A stretch of 56,494 nucleotides of DNA. It comes from Atlanticothrix silvestris CENA357. GTDB taxonomy: Bacteria > Cyanobacteriota > Cyanobacteriia > Cyanobacteriales > Nostocaceae. The position numbers were made by a program, and so were the translations under genes. Every line of letters begins with the position of its first letter. Position 1 is the stretch's first letter. Shown piece after piece: positions 36,801 through 44,229 of the stretch. Below the pieces are notes generated by a model that did no database searches, was not told the DNA's origin, and saw only the letters and a program-made list of their open reading frames with translations. The stretch lies in the NCBI RefSeq assembly GCF_016056295.1, contig NZ_JAECZB010000020.1:1-56494 (forward strand). The letters are read 5' to 3'.

Positions 36801-37242
36801 CAGTGATATCAGTAAAGGTAAATACAACTGCATAGGGTACGTTTTCGTGTGCCAAAAATAAAGGCTGCGAGTTCATTAACAGCCACATTAACTCAGCGTT
36901 TGGCTTATAGAAACCAACAATATTAGAGCAGGGCTTACCTGTACGCAGGGCAATCATCGCTGGATGAGTTGCAGCAGTTAAGGGCGAACCATTTTCATGA
37001 ACAAGGTACAATCCTTTGTCTGAATTGGCCTGCTCAGAAAAATCAAGGCAAGTCCATTCATGTATTTGCTCTGTTGTAAGTCCTAGAATACTTCCAGCGC
37101 TGATATTACATGCTTGAACACTGCCATCCGCCAATAAAAGTACCATCCCCTCTTCTGTAGTAGCCATTTTTGTACTGCTACGTGGAGCATTGTTTAATTG
37201 CTGATTACTGAGGTGATAATCAAACTTTTCTTGATCTTGCAT
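33811..37242 (-). CDS. hybrid sensor histidine kinase with multiple PAS, GAF and receiver domains
   Basis: The 1143-residue cytoplasmic kinase carries about four PAS/PAC modules (about 20-560), a GAF domain (about 590-750), HisKA with the phospho-acceptor in FLAVLSHELRSPLNPILGW (near residue 770), and HATPase with IIWNLLSNAVKFTPQGG, VVDTGKGID and GLGLGLAIVRQL. A C-terminal receiver has KILVVDDEIDSRDF and the acceptor Asp in VLFSDIGMPEIDG near residue 1067. No membrane segment is seen, so it senses an internal signal such as redox, light via a bilin, or a ligand. The GAF lacks an obvious chromophore Cys. The last residues LVVSS are encoded by the flanking heptamer repeat. No partner regulator is adjacent. 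Confidence 0.92.
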   Translation of the reverse strand: MQDQEKFDYHLSNQQLNNAPRSSTKMATTEEGMVLLLADGSVQACNISAGSILGLTTEQIHEWTCLDFSEQANSDKGLYLVHENGSPLTAATHPAMIALRTGKPCSNIVGFYKPNAELMWLLMNSQPLFLAHENVPYAVVFTFTDITEQKRKQSGDIDLVGNAVVQDISKCQTLEVNITESQRMEEALQESETRFRQLFDSNIIGIVLADFEKIIEANDVFLQMVDYSHEDLLAGKLSWRQMTPPQYHYLDDNALQELLKFGCFAPFEKQYIRKDGSLIPILIGGALLQQSPPTCVCFVMDLTERKHSEKSLRDVLQRLTFHVENSPLAVIEWDHEFRISRWSYEAERIFGWQPEEVIGKKLSDWQFILPEEIEVVNDVVKRLSNGSETQVVSRNCNYAKDGSIVHCEWYNSALCDESGTLISVLSQVLDVTERKRIEAALQESEQLFRQMADASPSLIWMSDTNQLCYYFNRPWLEFRGRTMEQEMGHGWLQGVHPDDLQRYFDTYINAFNARQEFRMEYRLKRFDGEYRWVLDIGMPRFTSEGNFLGYIGSCIDINDRKQAEAERELMLARSQQYANQLHGLTEAALTINSALSIEEVIRIITEQARAIIGAHQSVTSMTIDQNWAQSINSISLSDKYAAWQNYFGKPDGSGIYAYICQMNSPMRMTQAELEAHPQWRGFGQEADKHPPMRGWLAAPLIARDGHNIGLIQLSDKYQGEFTEEDEAIIVQLAQMASIAIENTRLYEAEQRARTQAEEANGIKDQFLAVLSHELRSPLNPILGWSKLLQSRKFDASKTATALATIERNAKLQAQLIEDLLDVSRILQGKLTLNVNTVDVVSTISSALETVRLAAEAKSIDVNFESIEPQKQSPHSTFLVMGDPNRLQQIIWNLLSNAVKFTPQGGQVQVYLERIDSYIQIRVVDTGKGIDPNFLPHVFDYFRQADSATTRKFGGLGLGLAIVRQLVELHGGTVLVESPGEDQGATFTVQLPLLTTQMAAAKGSKEGGITSNCSLQGMKILVVDDEIDSRDFISFVLQEEGAEVISVSSAIEALQILADFQPDVLFSDIGMPEIDGYMLIRQIRAWAPNEGGQIPAIALTAYAGEYNQQQAISAGFQMHVTKPAEPSELIAAVNRLTKKLVVSS

Positions 37243-37675
37243 TTTGTCGGTTTACATGAACTGAACGAGACTATTTTGCTCAATAACTGAGGTTTGATTA
37301 CTGGAAAAATTCTTGAATAGCAGAGTTATATACACCATTAAATATACTTTTACATTCAGAAATCCCCGTTTTCTTTTAATCTACCGAGAGAACTAAATAA
37401 ATCCTCCTATAGATAGGGGTTAGATAAAAATTTACTTTTTTCAGTTATTTATTATTTGCAATCTTATTTTTTTGGGATTTACTGCAATCATAAATAGTTA
37501 GTGATGAAATCTATATAGCGAATCAGTTATTAATTTTTAAGCATGACATTTTTTTACATTATCAATTTTTCCTGACCTATGTCAGCATTTTTTGTTGTGT
37601 AAACTACTTAATCAGTGCATTTTCCGTTAATTTTCGATTTTTTCTCAATTTATTACTGATTTTTGATTCAGCTGA
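37243..37675. other. divergent intergenic region between kinase and pentapeptide protein
   Basis: About 430-510 bases of AT-rich DNA without a gene or clear hairpin. It should hold the promoters for both flanking genes. Confidence 0.4.
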
Positions 37676-37756
37676 TTGCCGTCTGGGGTGTACTCTCGAT
37701 ATACAGTAACTCTCAAAATAGACTTTTACGATTATTTACACTTTGAGGTAAATACC

Positions 37757-38413
37757 ATGAAAAATTATGCTGACAAACAGGAATTAATATTAAGTCAAAT
37801 CAAAGATAAATTTTGTCAGCGCCGGGATTTTAGCGGATGTGATTTGAGTGGTATCGACTTGAGAGCAGTTGATTTAAGTGGTGTTAACTTGATAGGAGCA
37901 GATTTACAAGGGGCTAATTTATGTGGCTCTGTTCTTACTAGTGCTAATCTCAATGGAGCGAATTTAACACAAGCGAATTTGCGGGGAGCTAATTTATATG
38001 AAGCCTCTTTGTCGGAAGCTAATTTAATTAATGCTGATTTAACACACACAAATTTGTGTAGAGCTTCTTTGTGGAGAGTACAATGCAATGGCTGTAAACT
38101 TTGGGGAGCTTCTTTGTGTGATGCCGATTTTAGTGAAGCAGATTTGACTGGAGCCACATTAATTGAAGCATCCTTAATTGAGACCAATTTAGTTAGAGCA
38201 AATCTCACATCAGCACAATTATGTGGAGCAATACTATTAGAAGCTAATTTAACTGAGGCAAATTTAACTGGCGCAGATTTCACTTGGGCAAACTTAACTA
38301 AGACAAACTTAACTGATGCGAATTTGCATGAGACAAGAATAACTTATGCAAAGCTCAGAGATACTATCATGCCCGATGGTACCATTCACGACCCTCAAAT
38401 AGTTATTTTTTAA
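37757..38413 (+). CDS. pentapeptide-repeat protein
   Basis: After a short N-terminus (MKNYADKQELILSQIKDKF) the 218-residue protein consists of about 34 tandem A(D/N)LXX repeats, such as GANLTQANLRGANLYEASLS. These fold into a right-handed quadrilateral beta-helix. Cyanobacteria have many such proteins; most have no known function. No signal peptide or kinase domain is present. The ATG at 37757 follows GAGGTAAATACC. The longer frame from a TTG at 37676 would add 27 unconserved residues and is not favoured. Confidence 0.88.
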   Translation: MKNYADKQELILSQIKDKFCQRRDFSGCDLSGIDLRAVDLSGVNLIGADLQGANLCGSVLTSANLNGANLTQANLRGANLYEASLSEANLINADLTHTNLCRASLWRVQCNGCKLWGASLCDADFSEADLTGATLIEASLIETNLVRANLTSAQLCGAILLEANLTEANLTGADFTWANLTKTNLTDANLHETRITYAKLRDTIMPDGTIHDPQIVIF

Positions 38414-38501
38414 TTAAGAGTTATGGCCGGGAAGCAGAGGGGCAGCACTTCGACTACGCTCAGTGACCGGGGAGTAGGGGGCAGGGTGAACAAGAAAAGT
38501 A

Positions 38502-38543
38502 ACAACTGACAACTAACAACTGACCACTGACAACTGACAACTG
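38502..38543. repeat. heptanucleotide tandem repeat ACAACTG, 6 units
   Basis: Six units (ACAACTG, ACAACTA, ACCACTG variants) lie just before the fraE stop codon at 38548. The repeat is preceded by a GGGAGTAGGGGGCAGGG segment, as at the 33742 site. Confidence 0.85.
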
Positions 38544-38547
38544 ACTA

Positions 38548-39327
38548 TTAAAATTCACGTCGTGAGAAAATGAAAATAGCGATCGCTAACAACATGGCAC
38601 TATAAAGTAAACCATAACCTGCATTTGTAATCAGTACAGTTGCATTGGGTAGCGCTTGCAAACCATAAACGGCATCATTTTTTAAATCCAATCGCGATAA
38701 ATCTGGCAAAATGAGATATAAAAACTGAGTCACACGTTCCATAGCAGGGTTACTGCTCAGACGACCAAGTTTTAATAAATCTTGAGTGATGTTCCCCATT
38801 AAGTACACTGCAAAAGTGAGAGTGATGGCTAATAGAGAACTAGTAAATACACCAAAGGTAATAGCTACGGCGGTAATTAAAGACAACTGGAAGAATAAAA
38901 AAACTGCTGCAATCAAAATGCTGAATATTGAATGAGGAATATTCCCCAGTTGTAAAAATATCAGATAAATTGCTGTCATGATGGCGACAAGTACCGCCAG
39001 CACTGATGATAAACCTAAAAATTTGCCAGAAATAATTTCACTACGACTAACTGGCTTGGCAATCAATACCAAGATAGTGCGTTTATCAATTTCTTTGTTA
39101 ATCAGTCCCGTACCAATAAATATGGCAACAACTAAGGTAATTACACTCATTGTTACCAGACCAAAGTCTAAAAACACTTTGTTTTCAGTTGTGGCTGCAA
39201 ATTCAGGTAAGGCGCGGATGGCGATCGCAAGTATCAGAGTATAAAAACCGATAATATATAATATGCGATCGCGTATCACTTCGTGAAATACGTTTTTGGC
39301 AATTACAAAAATTCTGCTCGGAGTCAT
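38548..39327 (-). CDS. fraE: filament integrity protein FraE (ABC-2 type permease)
   Basis: The 259-residue protein has six membrane segments and the ABC-2 permease pattern: RIFVIAKNVFHEVIRDRILY at the N-terminus, then GTGLINKEIDKRTILVLIAK, then PVSRSEIISGKFLGL. Its place as third gene after fraC and fraD on the minus strand, and its length (about 261 residues in Anabaena), identify it as FraE. FraE is required for filament integrity and for diazotrophic growth in Anabaena, acting with FraC and FraD at septa. No ABC ATPase gene is adjacent. A heptamer repeat array separates it from fraD. Confidence 0.87.
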   Translation of the reverse strand: MTPSRIFVIAKNVFHEVIRDRILYIIGFYTLILAIAIRALPEFAATTENKVFLDFGLVTMSVITLVVAIFIGTGLINKEIDKRTILVLIAKPVSRSEIISGKFLGLSSVLAVLVAIMTAIYLIFLQLGNIPHSIFSILIAAVFLFFQLSLITAVAITFGVFTSSLLAITLTFAVYLMGNITQDLLKLGRLSSNPAMERVTQFLYLILPDLSRLDLKNDAVYGLQALPNATVLITNAGYGLLYSAMLLAIAIFIFSRREF

Positions 39328-39335
39328 TAATATTT

Positions 39336-39384
39336 GTTAGTTGTCAGTTGTCAGTTGTCAGTGGTCAGTTGTCGGTTGTCATTC
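39336..39384. repeat. heptanucleotide tandem repeat GTCAGTT, 7 units, between fraD and fraE
   Basis: Seven units (GTTAGTT, GTCAGTT, GTCAGTG, GTCGGTT) lie directly upstream of fraE, followed by ATTCTTCTTGCTCCCCC. It is the opposite-strand form of the repeat at 33742 and lies inside the fraCDE operon. Confidence 0.85.
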
Positions 39385-39538
39385 TTCTTGCTCCCCCAGG
39401 GCGAACGCACGGGATTTCCGAAACCCCTACTGGACAAGGATCTTGATGAAAAAATAGGCTAAATTAGAAAACGCCAAAACCCTTGCCATTGAAGGATTCT
39501 TATACTTTAGATGCGTTTGCCCTGCTTGCTCCCCTGCT

Positions 39539-40576
39539 TTACTGCTGTGCTGGTGGCGCACCTGCAATAAATTTACTGATGCGATCGCATTCAATTTCTG
39601 CAATTGTGCTTTTATCATTTGATAAACTAGCGGTTGTGTTGGGGTTAGTTATAGACCCGGCAACTGGTTCAATCCGACAAGATTTTTTCAGGTAATATCC
39701 TTTTGGGTTAGAAGTTGGGCCTTCCCAGATACTTAGTAAGTCTAATATGTATCCAGATTTAGTATTAACTACACGCGGTTCAATGCTCCATAGTTCCTTT
39801 TCTTCAAATTTTGCTAAGTTTTTATCTATTACTTGCTGGCCTAATTTTCCTACTTGAGTTTTCGCATCTAGCAGCCATCGCTCGACTTGTGACCAAGGTT
39901 GGCCAGCTAGTTCTGCTTCTACTATTGGTTGTAGTCTATCTAGAATTAAAACGCCATTTTCTGGTACTTTTACTTTTTTTGCATCTTCCATTCTGATCAC
40001 AAAGGTACTACGCTGAAAATCATCTGTAAGTAAACTGGGATATTGCTTTAACCAGTTATCCATCACAAAGTAAAATTGAATCCAGCAGCTTAGCACCATA
40101 CAACTAGCTACCAAAACTGTAATTCTTTGGCGAACTTCCGGTTTAGGTATCTGAGCTTTAGAATCTGTACCAGTACCTTCAAAAAATTCTGGAATTGCTG
40201 TAATTAATGCAGATATTGTAGGCCAAAGAACAATTGTTCTAGATGTGATTCCATTATCTTGATTTCCAAAAGCAAAAACACTAACTAAGAATCCAGTTAT
40301 CACTGCTCCTACTGGCATAAAAGTACCCGGAACCCTTAAAGGATCGTCAGTGGTATACCAAGCTGTACCAGCAATTAAAAATAACCAGCCAAAAAATGCA
40401 ATTATATTTTGGATGTAACCTATCGCAAAAAATGAAAGTACCCAAGAATAAACACTCAAATAAATTAATGTCTGCCAAGAGTAAGCTTTGGGCGGAACTA
40501 ATATTGTCCTAATTCGATTATAAACATCTTGAAAAATTCCTAAAAGACCGAATAAATCTTTAAATAAGAAATTCAT
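39539..40576 (-). CDS. fraD: filament integrity / septal-junction protein FraD (DUF5357)
   Basis: The 345-residue protein has about five membrane segments in its first 170 residues (SWQTLIYLSVYSWVLSFFA, IIAFFGWLFLIAGTAWY and others), then a periplasmic part of about 170 residues. That part includes a charged helical region (WLLDAKTQVGKLGQQVIDKN) and a terminal segment ending ECDRISKFIAGAPPAQQ. This layout, the length (343 in Anabaena) and the gene order fraC-fraD-fraE identify FraD, a component of septal-junction channels that let fluorescent tracers pass between cells. The promoter is probably upstream of fraC. Confidence 0.87.
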   Translation of the reverse strand: MNFLFKDLFGLLGIFQDVYNRIRTILVPPKAYSWQTLIYLSVYSWVLSFFAIGYIQNIIAFFGWLFLIAGTAWYTTDDPLRVPGTFMPVGAVITGFLVSVFAFGNQDNGITSRTIVLWPTISALITAIPEFFEGTGTDSKAQIPKPEVRQRITVLVASCMVLSCWIQFYFVMDNWLKQYPSLLTDDFQRSTFVIRMEDAKKVKVPENGVLILDRLQPIVEAELAGQPWSQVERWLLDAKTQVGKLGQQVIDKNLAKFEEKELWSIEPRVVNTKSGYILDLLSIWEGPTSNPKGYYLKKSCRIEPVAGSITNPNTTASLSNDKSTIAEIECDRISKFIAGAPPAQQ

Positions 40577-40751
40577 AATTTTACCTTAAATTACATTTAA
40601 GTAAGTCGGTGCAATAAAACTAAAATGTGTGAATGAAAGTAAATAAAGCTCAAACTCTTTTTCCCCCTGCTCCCTGCCTTATCAGAACAATAATCATTTA
40701 CGCCGATCTACTTATTATTTAGCTTGCAACACTGGATAATTTTAATTATCT

Positions 40752-41300
40752 TTATCTATTGCGAATTAGCAAAATAAGGCTAATAGCAGTGTAGCTGAGG
40801 GAATTGGCTATTAGTGTAGTAGTAACTAAATTTGTACTTTGAAATCTAGCTCTAGTGGCAATACGCCATTTTAGACGTTGAGGTGGTTCTAAAGTATCTT
40901 TCTTTTTTCCCATATTTTCGCTTAATAAAAATACGAAAAGTTGTAAAAGAAAAAATTTCATCAGAATAGTTGTAAAGAAAATTATAAAAGCAGTTAAAAT
41001 AAGTAAACTTTGTGTATTAGTTGATCTAAAAATATTAAAGAAGACAAAACTAATTAACTCTGCTTTAAAATATATTGGTAAGATTGGCTCTAAAACAAAA
41101 AATAGGAACCAACCAAGTGCGCTGGAAAAGAGATTAACAGAAATGGCATAGAAAGTGCTAGTTTTTCTGTCAAATTTTAGCCTTTTATAGAAAACATAAG
41201 CCTCAATAGGAATAGCAACCAGTAAAAATAAGAAGTTAAACAAGATTGCACCAAGGGGAAAAATCCTGGGAAGAGTCCAATCTCCAAATAGATCAAACAT
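40752..41300 (-). CDS. fraC: filament integrity protein FraC
   Basis: The 182-residue membrane protein has three or four hydrophobic segments ([56 protein letters not shown]) and a cytoplasmic loop rich in Lys. FraC of Anabaena is about 179 residues with a similar hydrophobic profile, and is the first gene of the fraCDE operon required for long filaments and cell-cell transfer. The gene order and strand here agree. The gap to fraD is 175 bases, longer than usual, with a run of GC-rich bases (CTGCTCCCTGCC) resembling repeat material. Confidence 0.83.
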   Translation of the reverse strand: MFDLFGDWTLPRIFPLGAILFNFLFLLVAIPIEAYVFYKRLKFDRKTSTFYAISVNLFSSALGWFLFFVLEPILPIYFKAELISFVFFNIFRSTNTQSLLILTAFIIFFTTILMKFFLLQLFVFLLSENMGKKKDTLEPPQRLKWRIATRARFQSTNLVTTTLIANSLSYTAISLILLIRNR

Positions 41301-41537
41301 ACAGGCTCAATGATAGGGGTTAACTTTAGCGAGTATAGCTGCGATAATCAGTCTAATGGAGGCAATTATTCTGTTGTAATTGCTGTTTACCGTCTTGGTA
41401 TGCCAGTATACTCCTATTTATCTTGTTAATATATCTCGCAGACTCTTGTATAGAAACACCAGAGCAAAATTATGTTTACCTGCTAGTGCAAGACCTTCGG
41501 TAAGATGAAAGACTGCAATTTTACAGCTTTTTGAAAG

Positions 41538-42674
41538 ATGACAAGGAACGGCATAGGTATTCGCACAGCGCAAGTGCGTTCTGAACGACTCACAGGCCAA
41601 ATTCACGTTTACGACGGCGCGGGAAAAGGTAAGTCCCAAGCGGCTTTAGGGGTGGTTTTGCGCTCGATTGGCTTGGGGATAAATACACCAAGCGATTCCA
41701 ACCGCGTTTTACTGCTGCGGTTTTTAAAAGGGCCAGAACGTGATTATGACGAAGATGGAGCGATCGCAGCTTTGCAGCGCGGTTTTCCTCATCTGATTGA
41801 CCAAGTTCGGACAGGTAGAGCAGAATTTTTTGGCCCAGAAGAAATTACCGCTTTCGACCAAGCAGAAGCCGCGCGGGGTTGGGATGTAGCTAAAGGAGCG
41901 ATCGCCTCTGGGTTGTATTCAGTAGTTGTTTTAGATGAAATTAACCCCGTCCTAGATTTGGGTTTACTTCCAGTCGATGAAGTGGTAAAGACATTAAAAT
42001 CCAAACCCCACGACTTAGAAATTATTGCTACCGGACGCGCCGCACCCCAAAAGTTACTTGATATTGCGGATCTGCACTCCGAAATGAAACCCCAACACCA
42101 CCCAACAGCTAAAGCACTATTCATTGAGGGTATTGAAATTTATACTGGTGCTGGTAAAGGTAAGTCTACTAGCGCCCTCGGTAAGGCTTTACAAGCGATT
42201 GGTAGGGGAATCAATCATCCTGGCTCTACTAGGGTGTTAATTATGCAGTGGCTCAAAGGTGGTAGTGGCTACACAGAAGATGCTGCGATCGCGGCTTTAC
42301 AGCAATCATATCCAGAAGTGGTAGATCATCAACGCTGTGGTCGAGATGCGATCGTTTGGCGCAATTCCCGGCAAGAATTAGACTACGTAGAAGCTGAACG
42401 CGGTTGGGAAATTGCCAAAACTGCGATCGCCTCTGGATTGTATAAAACCATCATCCTTGATGAACTCAACCCCACCGTTGACCTGGAATTACTCCCCATT
42501 GAACCTATTGTGCAAGCTTTGCTTCGCAAACCCCGCGACACTGAAATTATTATTACTGGTCGCTGCCAAAATCAACCCGCTTACTTCGATTTGGCTAGCG
42601 TTCACTCTGAAGTTTACTGTCACAAACACTATGCCAATCAAGGTGTAGAACTGAAGCGCGGGGTCGATTTTTAA
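41538..42674 (+). CDS. double-domain cob(I)alamin adenosyltransferase-like P-loop protein
   Basis: The 378-residue protein is an internal duplication of a CobO/BtuR-like P-loop domain. The first P-loop is GAGKGKSQAALG (about 27-38) and the second is GAGKGKSTSALG (about 204-215). Each copy continues with RVLLLRFLKGPERDY or RVLIMQWLKGGSGY, then DEINPVLDLGLLP or DELNPTVDLELLP. Single-domain CobO enzymes transfer adenosyl from ATP to corrinoid; they usually have about 190-200 residues. The tandem form may be an intramolecular dimer. No other cobalamin gene is nearby. It is divergent from fraC with a 237-base shared intergenic region. Confidence 0.82.
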   Translation: MTRNGIGIRTAQVRSERLTGQIHVYDGAGKGKSQAALGVVLRSIGLGINTPSDSNRVLLLRFLKGPERDYDEDGAIAALQRGFPHLIDQVRTGRAEFFGPEEITAFDQAEAARGWDVAKGAIASGLYSVVVLDEINPVLDLGLLPVDEVVKTLKSKPHDLEIIATGRAAPQKLLDIADLHSEMKPQHHPTAKALFIEGIEIYTGAGKGKSTSALGKALQAIGRGINHPGSTRVLIMQWLKGGSGYTEDAAIAALQQSYPEVVDHQRCGRDAIVWRNSRQELDYVEAERGWEIAKTAIASGLYKTIILDELNPTVDLELLPIEPIVQALLRKPRDTEIIITGRCQNQPAYFDLASVHSEVYCHKHYANQGVELKRGVDF

Positions 42675-42716
42675 ATTAGTCAATAATCAAAGGTAAAGAA
42701 TCATTAACTATAGATT

Positions 42717-42827
42717 ATGGAAAACAGTAATTTGCTCGATTGGGTTACAGGCGGACTGGCAATCGCTATTATTTTAGGTGGTTTTCTAATGATGTTTACT
42801 ACCATATTCACCACCAAGCGAAAATAA
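42717..42827 (+). CDS. 36-residue single-pass membrane peptide
   Basis: The ORF encodes MENSNLLDWVTGGLAIAIIL, then GGFLMMFTTIFTTKRK. It has a short polar N-terminus, one hydrophobic helix of about 22 residues and a basic tail, so it should insert with the N-terminus outside. It resembles the small photosynthetic-complex subunits in size and layout, but I do not recognise it as a known Psb or Pet subunit. It begins 43 bases after the adenosyltransferase-like gene, with AAAGG about 26 bases ahead but no close ribosome-binding site. Confidence 0.55.
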   Translation: MENSNLLDWVTGGLAIAIILGGFLMMFTTIFTTKRK

Positions 42828-43071
42828 CTAATATCTTTGTGGAGTTAAGAAGATAAGGGGATGTGATACTTAAATGTATCCCTCCCTTTTAACTGTTAAT
42901 ATTTTGAGGTTTTAAAGTTCTAACTTTTGCTCTTTCCAAAGCAGTTAACAGACGGGCTGCATTTTTTGCGTAGAAATTGATAACTTGATTCATTGATTTA
43001 TATGGGTGGTTTATTAAAAACTATGCTGAACTGAAATGACTACAGCTGTCCTGAGTAATACTACTAACAAA

Positions 43072-43107
43072 TCAATCGTTTGGCTAATGTTTCAGCCAAA
43101 CGATTGA
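43072..43107. terminator. 14-bp-stem hairpin at the edge of the chlB-tail array
   Basis: TCAATCGTTTGGCT (43072-43085) pairs perfectly with AGCCAAACGATTGA (43094-43107) around an 8-base loop. On the minus strand the stem is followed by TTTGTTAG, so it may end transcripts coming from the chlB side. Confidence 0.6.
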
Positions 43108-43144
43108 AGTTAATCTCAAAATTAAAAATTGCTAACCCGCCAAA

Positions 43145-43212
43145 CTAAGCTACAACAGCTTCCTTCGCGGCGTACAACACCTCAGCTTTGATTTCTTTGA
43201 AACCGCGATCGC
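43145..43212 (-). repeat. displaced copy A of the chlB 3' end
   Basis: Read on the minus strand it encodes [20 protein letters not shown], then VA and a stop, against the real ChlB tail [20 protein letters not shown], then GA. The stop is TAG at 43145-43147 and the match is clean up to the GCGATCGC at 43205-43212. Weaker similarity, shared with copies B and C, continues to about 43290 and enters the end of the 118-aa gene. Confidence 0.88.
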
Positions 43213-43260
43213 AATTAAATTTCTTGCGGCTGCACTAAATTTATATTCTGTTAAGTGAAA

Positions 43261-43617
43261 TCATTGGTGAATAGGACGTAAAACTTCTAATTCACTAGGA
43301 TGAGTTAAAACCTTGCCTAATAACTCACTGAAATAAACAACTTGATAATTAGGTGTAAGTTCTGTTTGTAGTTGCTTCCACAGACTAATTCCTTCTTCTT
43401 CAAAAGCCGCTTCAGCTTCCTCACTCAAATCTGGTGAGTTACCAGGATCTTGCCAATTTAATGTGGCATTGTAAGCAGATGCCCATTTTCTCAAACGACT
43501 AATGGTTTCTTGACTGAGGGGCAATCTGGCTGGATCGATATTACCAACTTTACCAGCATCTTCCCACCATAAAGGGTCGCACTCATAATCTGCCATTAAT
43601 TTTATCTTTACTGCCAT
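43261..43617 (-). CDS. hypothetical protein (118 aa)
   Basis: The acidic soluble protein contains LMADYECDPLWWEDAGKVGN, then IDPARLPLSQETISRLRKWA, then SAYNATLNWQDPGNSPDLSE, and ends LEVLRPIHQ. I recall similar short proteins with a PLSxExxxxLxxWxxxY core in various bacteria but no function. It lies between displaced chlB tails A and B, and its last codons and stop fall within sequence also present, in broken form, beside copy B. It therefore seems to be cargo of the chlB-tail islet. The ATG at 43617 has no strong ribosome-binding site. Confidence 0.65.
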   Translation of the reverse strand: MAVKIKLMADYECDPLWWEDAGKVGNIDPARLPLSQETISRLRKWASAYNATLNWQDPGNSPDLSEEAEAAFEEEGISLWKQLQTELTPNYQVVYFSELLGKVLTHPSELEVLRPIHQ

Positions 43618-43714
43618 AGCTATTCATCTGTAATTTTCATCAATAACAGCAAAAAAATGGGGGTAAAGAGTACCATATCTCCTCACCCCCTGAATCTTCT
43701 GAAATAAGTGCTAA

Positions 43715-43782
43715 TCTAAGCCCCTACAGCTTCTTTGGCGGCATACAATACTTCAGCGTTGATTTCTTTGAAACCGCGATCG
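43715..43782 (-). repeat. displaced copy B of the chlB 3' end
   Basis: It encodes exactly the ChlB tail [19 protein letters not shown] and a TAG stop (43715-43717), with seven synonymous codon differences and no amino-acid change. Similarity to the flank of copy A runs on to about 43866, including a stop-riddled remnant of the 118-aa gene's 3' end. Confidence 0.9.
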
Positions 43783-43971
43783 CAGACACGGTTCTTGGTA
43801 CTGTAATAATTTTATATTCTATTAACTGAAGTTATTATTAAATAGCACGTAAAACTTATAATTCACATTTTACAAATAGTTGCGATTATTTCCAAGCTAG
43901 ACAAAGACTTTCTTTTACTTGCTATACATGCATATAATGGGATTATTGAACATCCGTAACTGGTGAATAAA

Positions 43972-44229
43972 ATGGCTAAAACATTAACAATACAGTTGTC
44001 AGATGACTTAGAAAGTAAATTAACTGCTCAGGCGCAAAAACTGAATCTATCTTTAGAAGATTTAATTCTGCAATCTTTATCTAAATCAGCTAAACAGGAA
44101 AATATTTCTGAATTCGATCCAATTTTACCTTTACTAGGTACATTAAAATTTGATAATTCTGATGTAGGAGAAAACCACGATCAATATCTCCAGCAAACTT
44201 TGCAGCAGGAGTTAAAAATTGACGAATAA
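43972..44229 (+). CDS. antitoxin-like protein of a VapBC-type pair
   Basis: The 85-residue protein starts MAKTLTIQLSDDLESKLTAQ and continues with KLNLSLEDLILQSLSKSA, a ribbon-helix-helix-like N-terminus suited to DNA binding. The acidic C-terminal tail would wrap a toxin. The ATG at 43972 has GGTGA six bases ahead; a GTG at 43963 would add three residues. It overlaps the downstream PIN-domain reading frame by eleven bases, as is common in toxin-antitoxin operons. It lies between displaced chlB tails B and C. Since the toxin is broken, the antitoxin may be an orphan. Confidence 0.72.
   Translation: MAKTLTIQLSDDLESKLTAQAQKLNLSLEDLILQSLSKSAKQENISEFDPILPLLGTLKFDNSDVGENHDQYLQQTLQQELKIDE

Larger units (their letters stand above)
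42828..43260. other. intergenic region with hairpin and displaced chlB 3' end
   Basis: It contains a strong hairpin (43072-43107) and the most distal displaced copy of the chlB 3' end (43145-43212). No complete gene is seen. Confidence 0.5.

Noticed and set aside
37676-37756. N-terminal extension of the pentapeptide-repeat protein from a TTG
   Set aside because: The ATG at 37757 has a GAGG ribosome-binding site and starts at the protein's natural beginning; the extension has no family resemblance.
37816-38283. 155-aa minus-strand ORF of repeated KSAP/KLAS units
   Set aside because: It is the antisense shadow of the pentapeptide repeats; the repeat period explains the open frame.
41341-41410. 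NtcA-like site between fraC and the adenosyltransferase-like gene
   Set aside because: The best match has nine rather than eight bases between GTA and TAC and no clear -10 box at the right distance.
43145-43212. Displaced chlB tails as small independent genes
   Set aside because: None has a start codon with a ribosome-binding site, and homology is to the interior and end of a larger protein.
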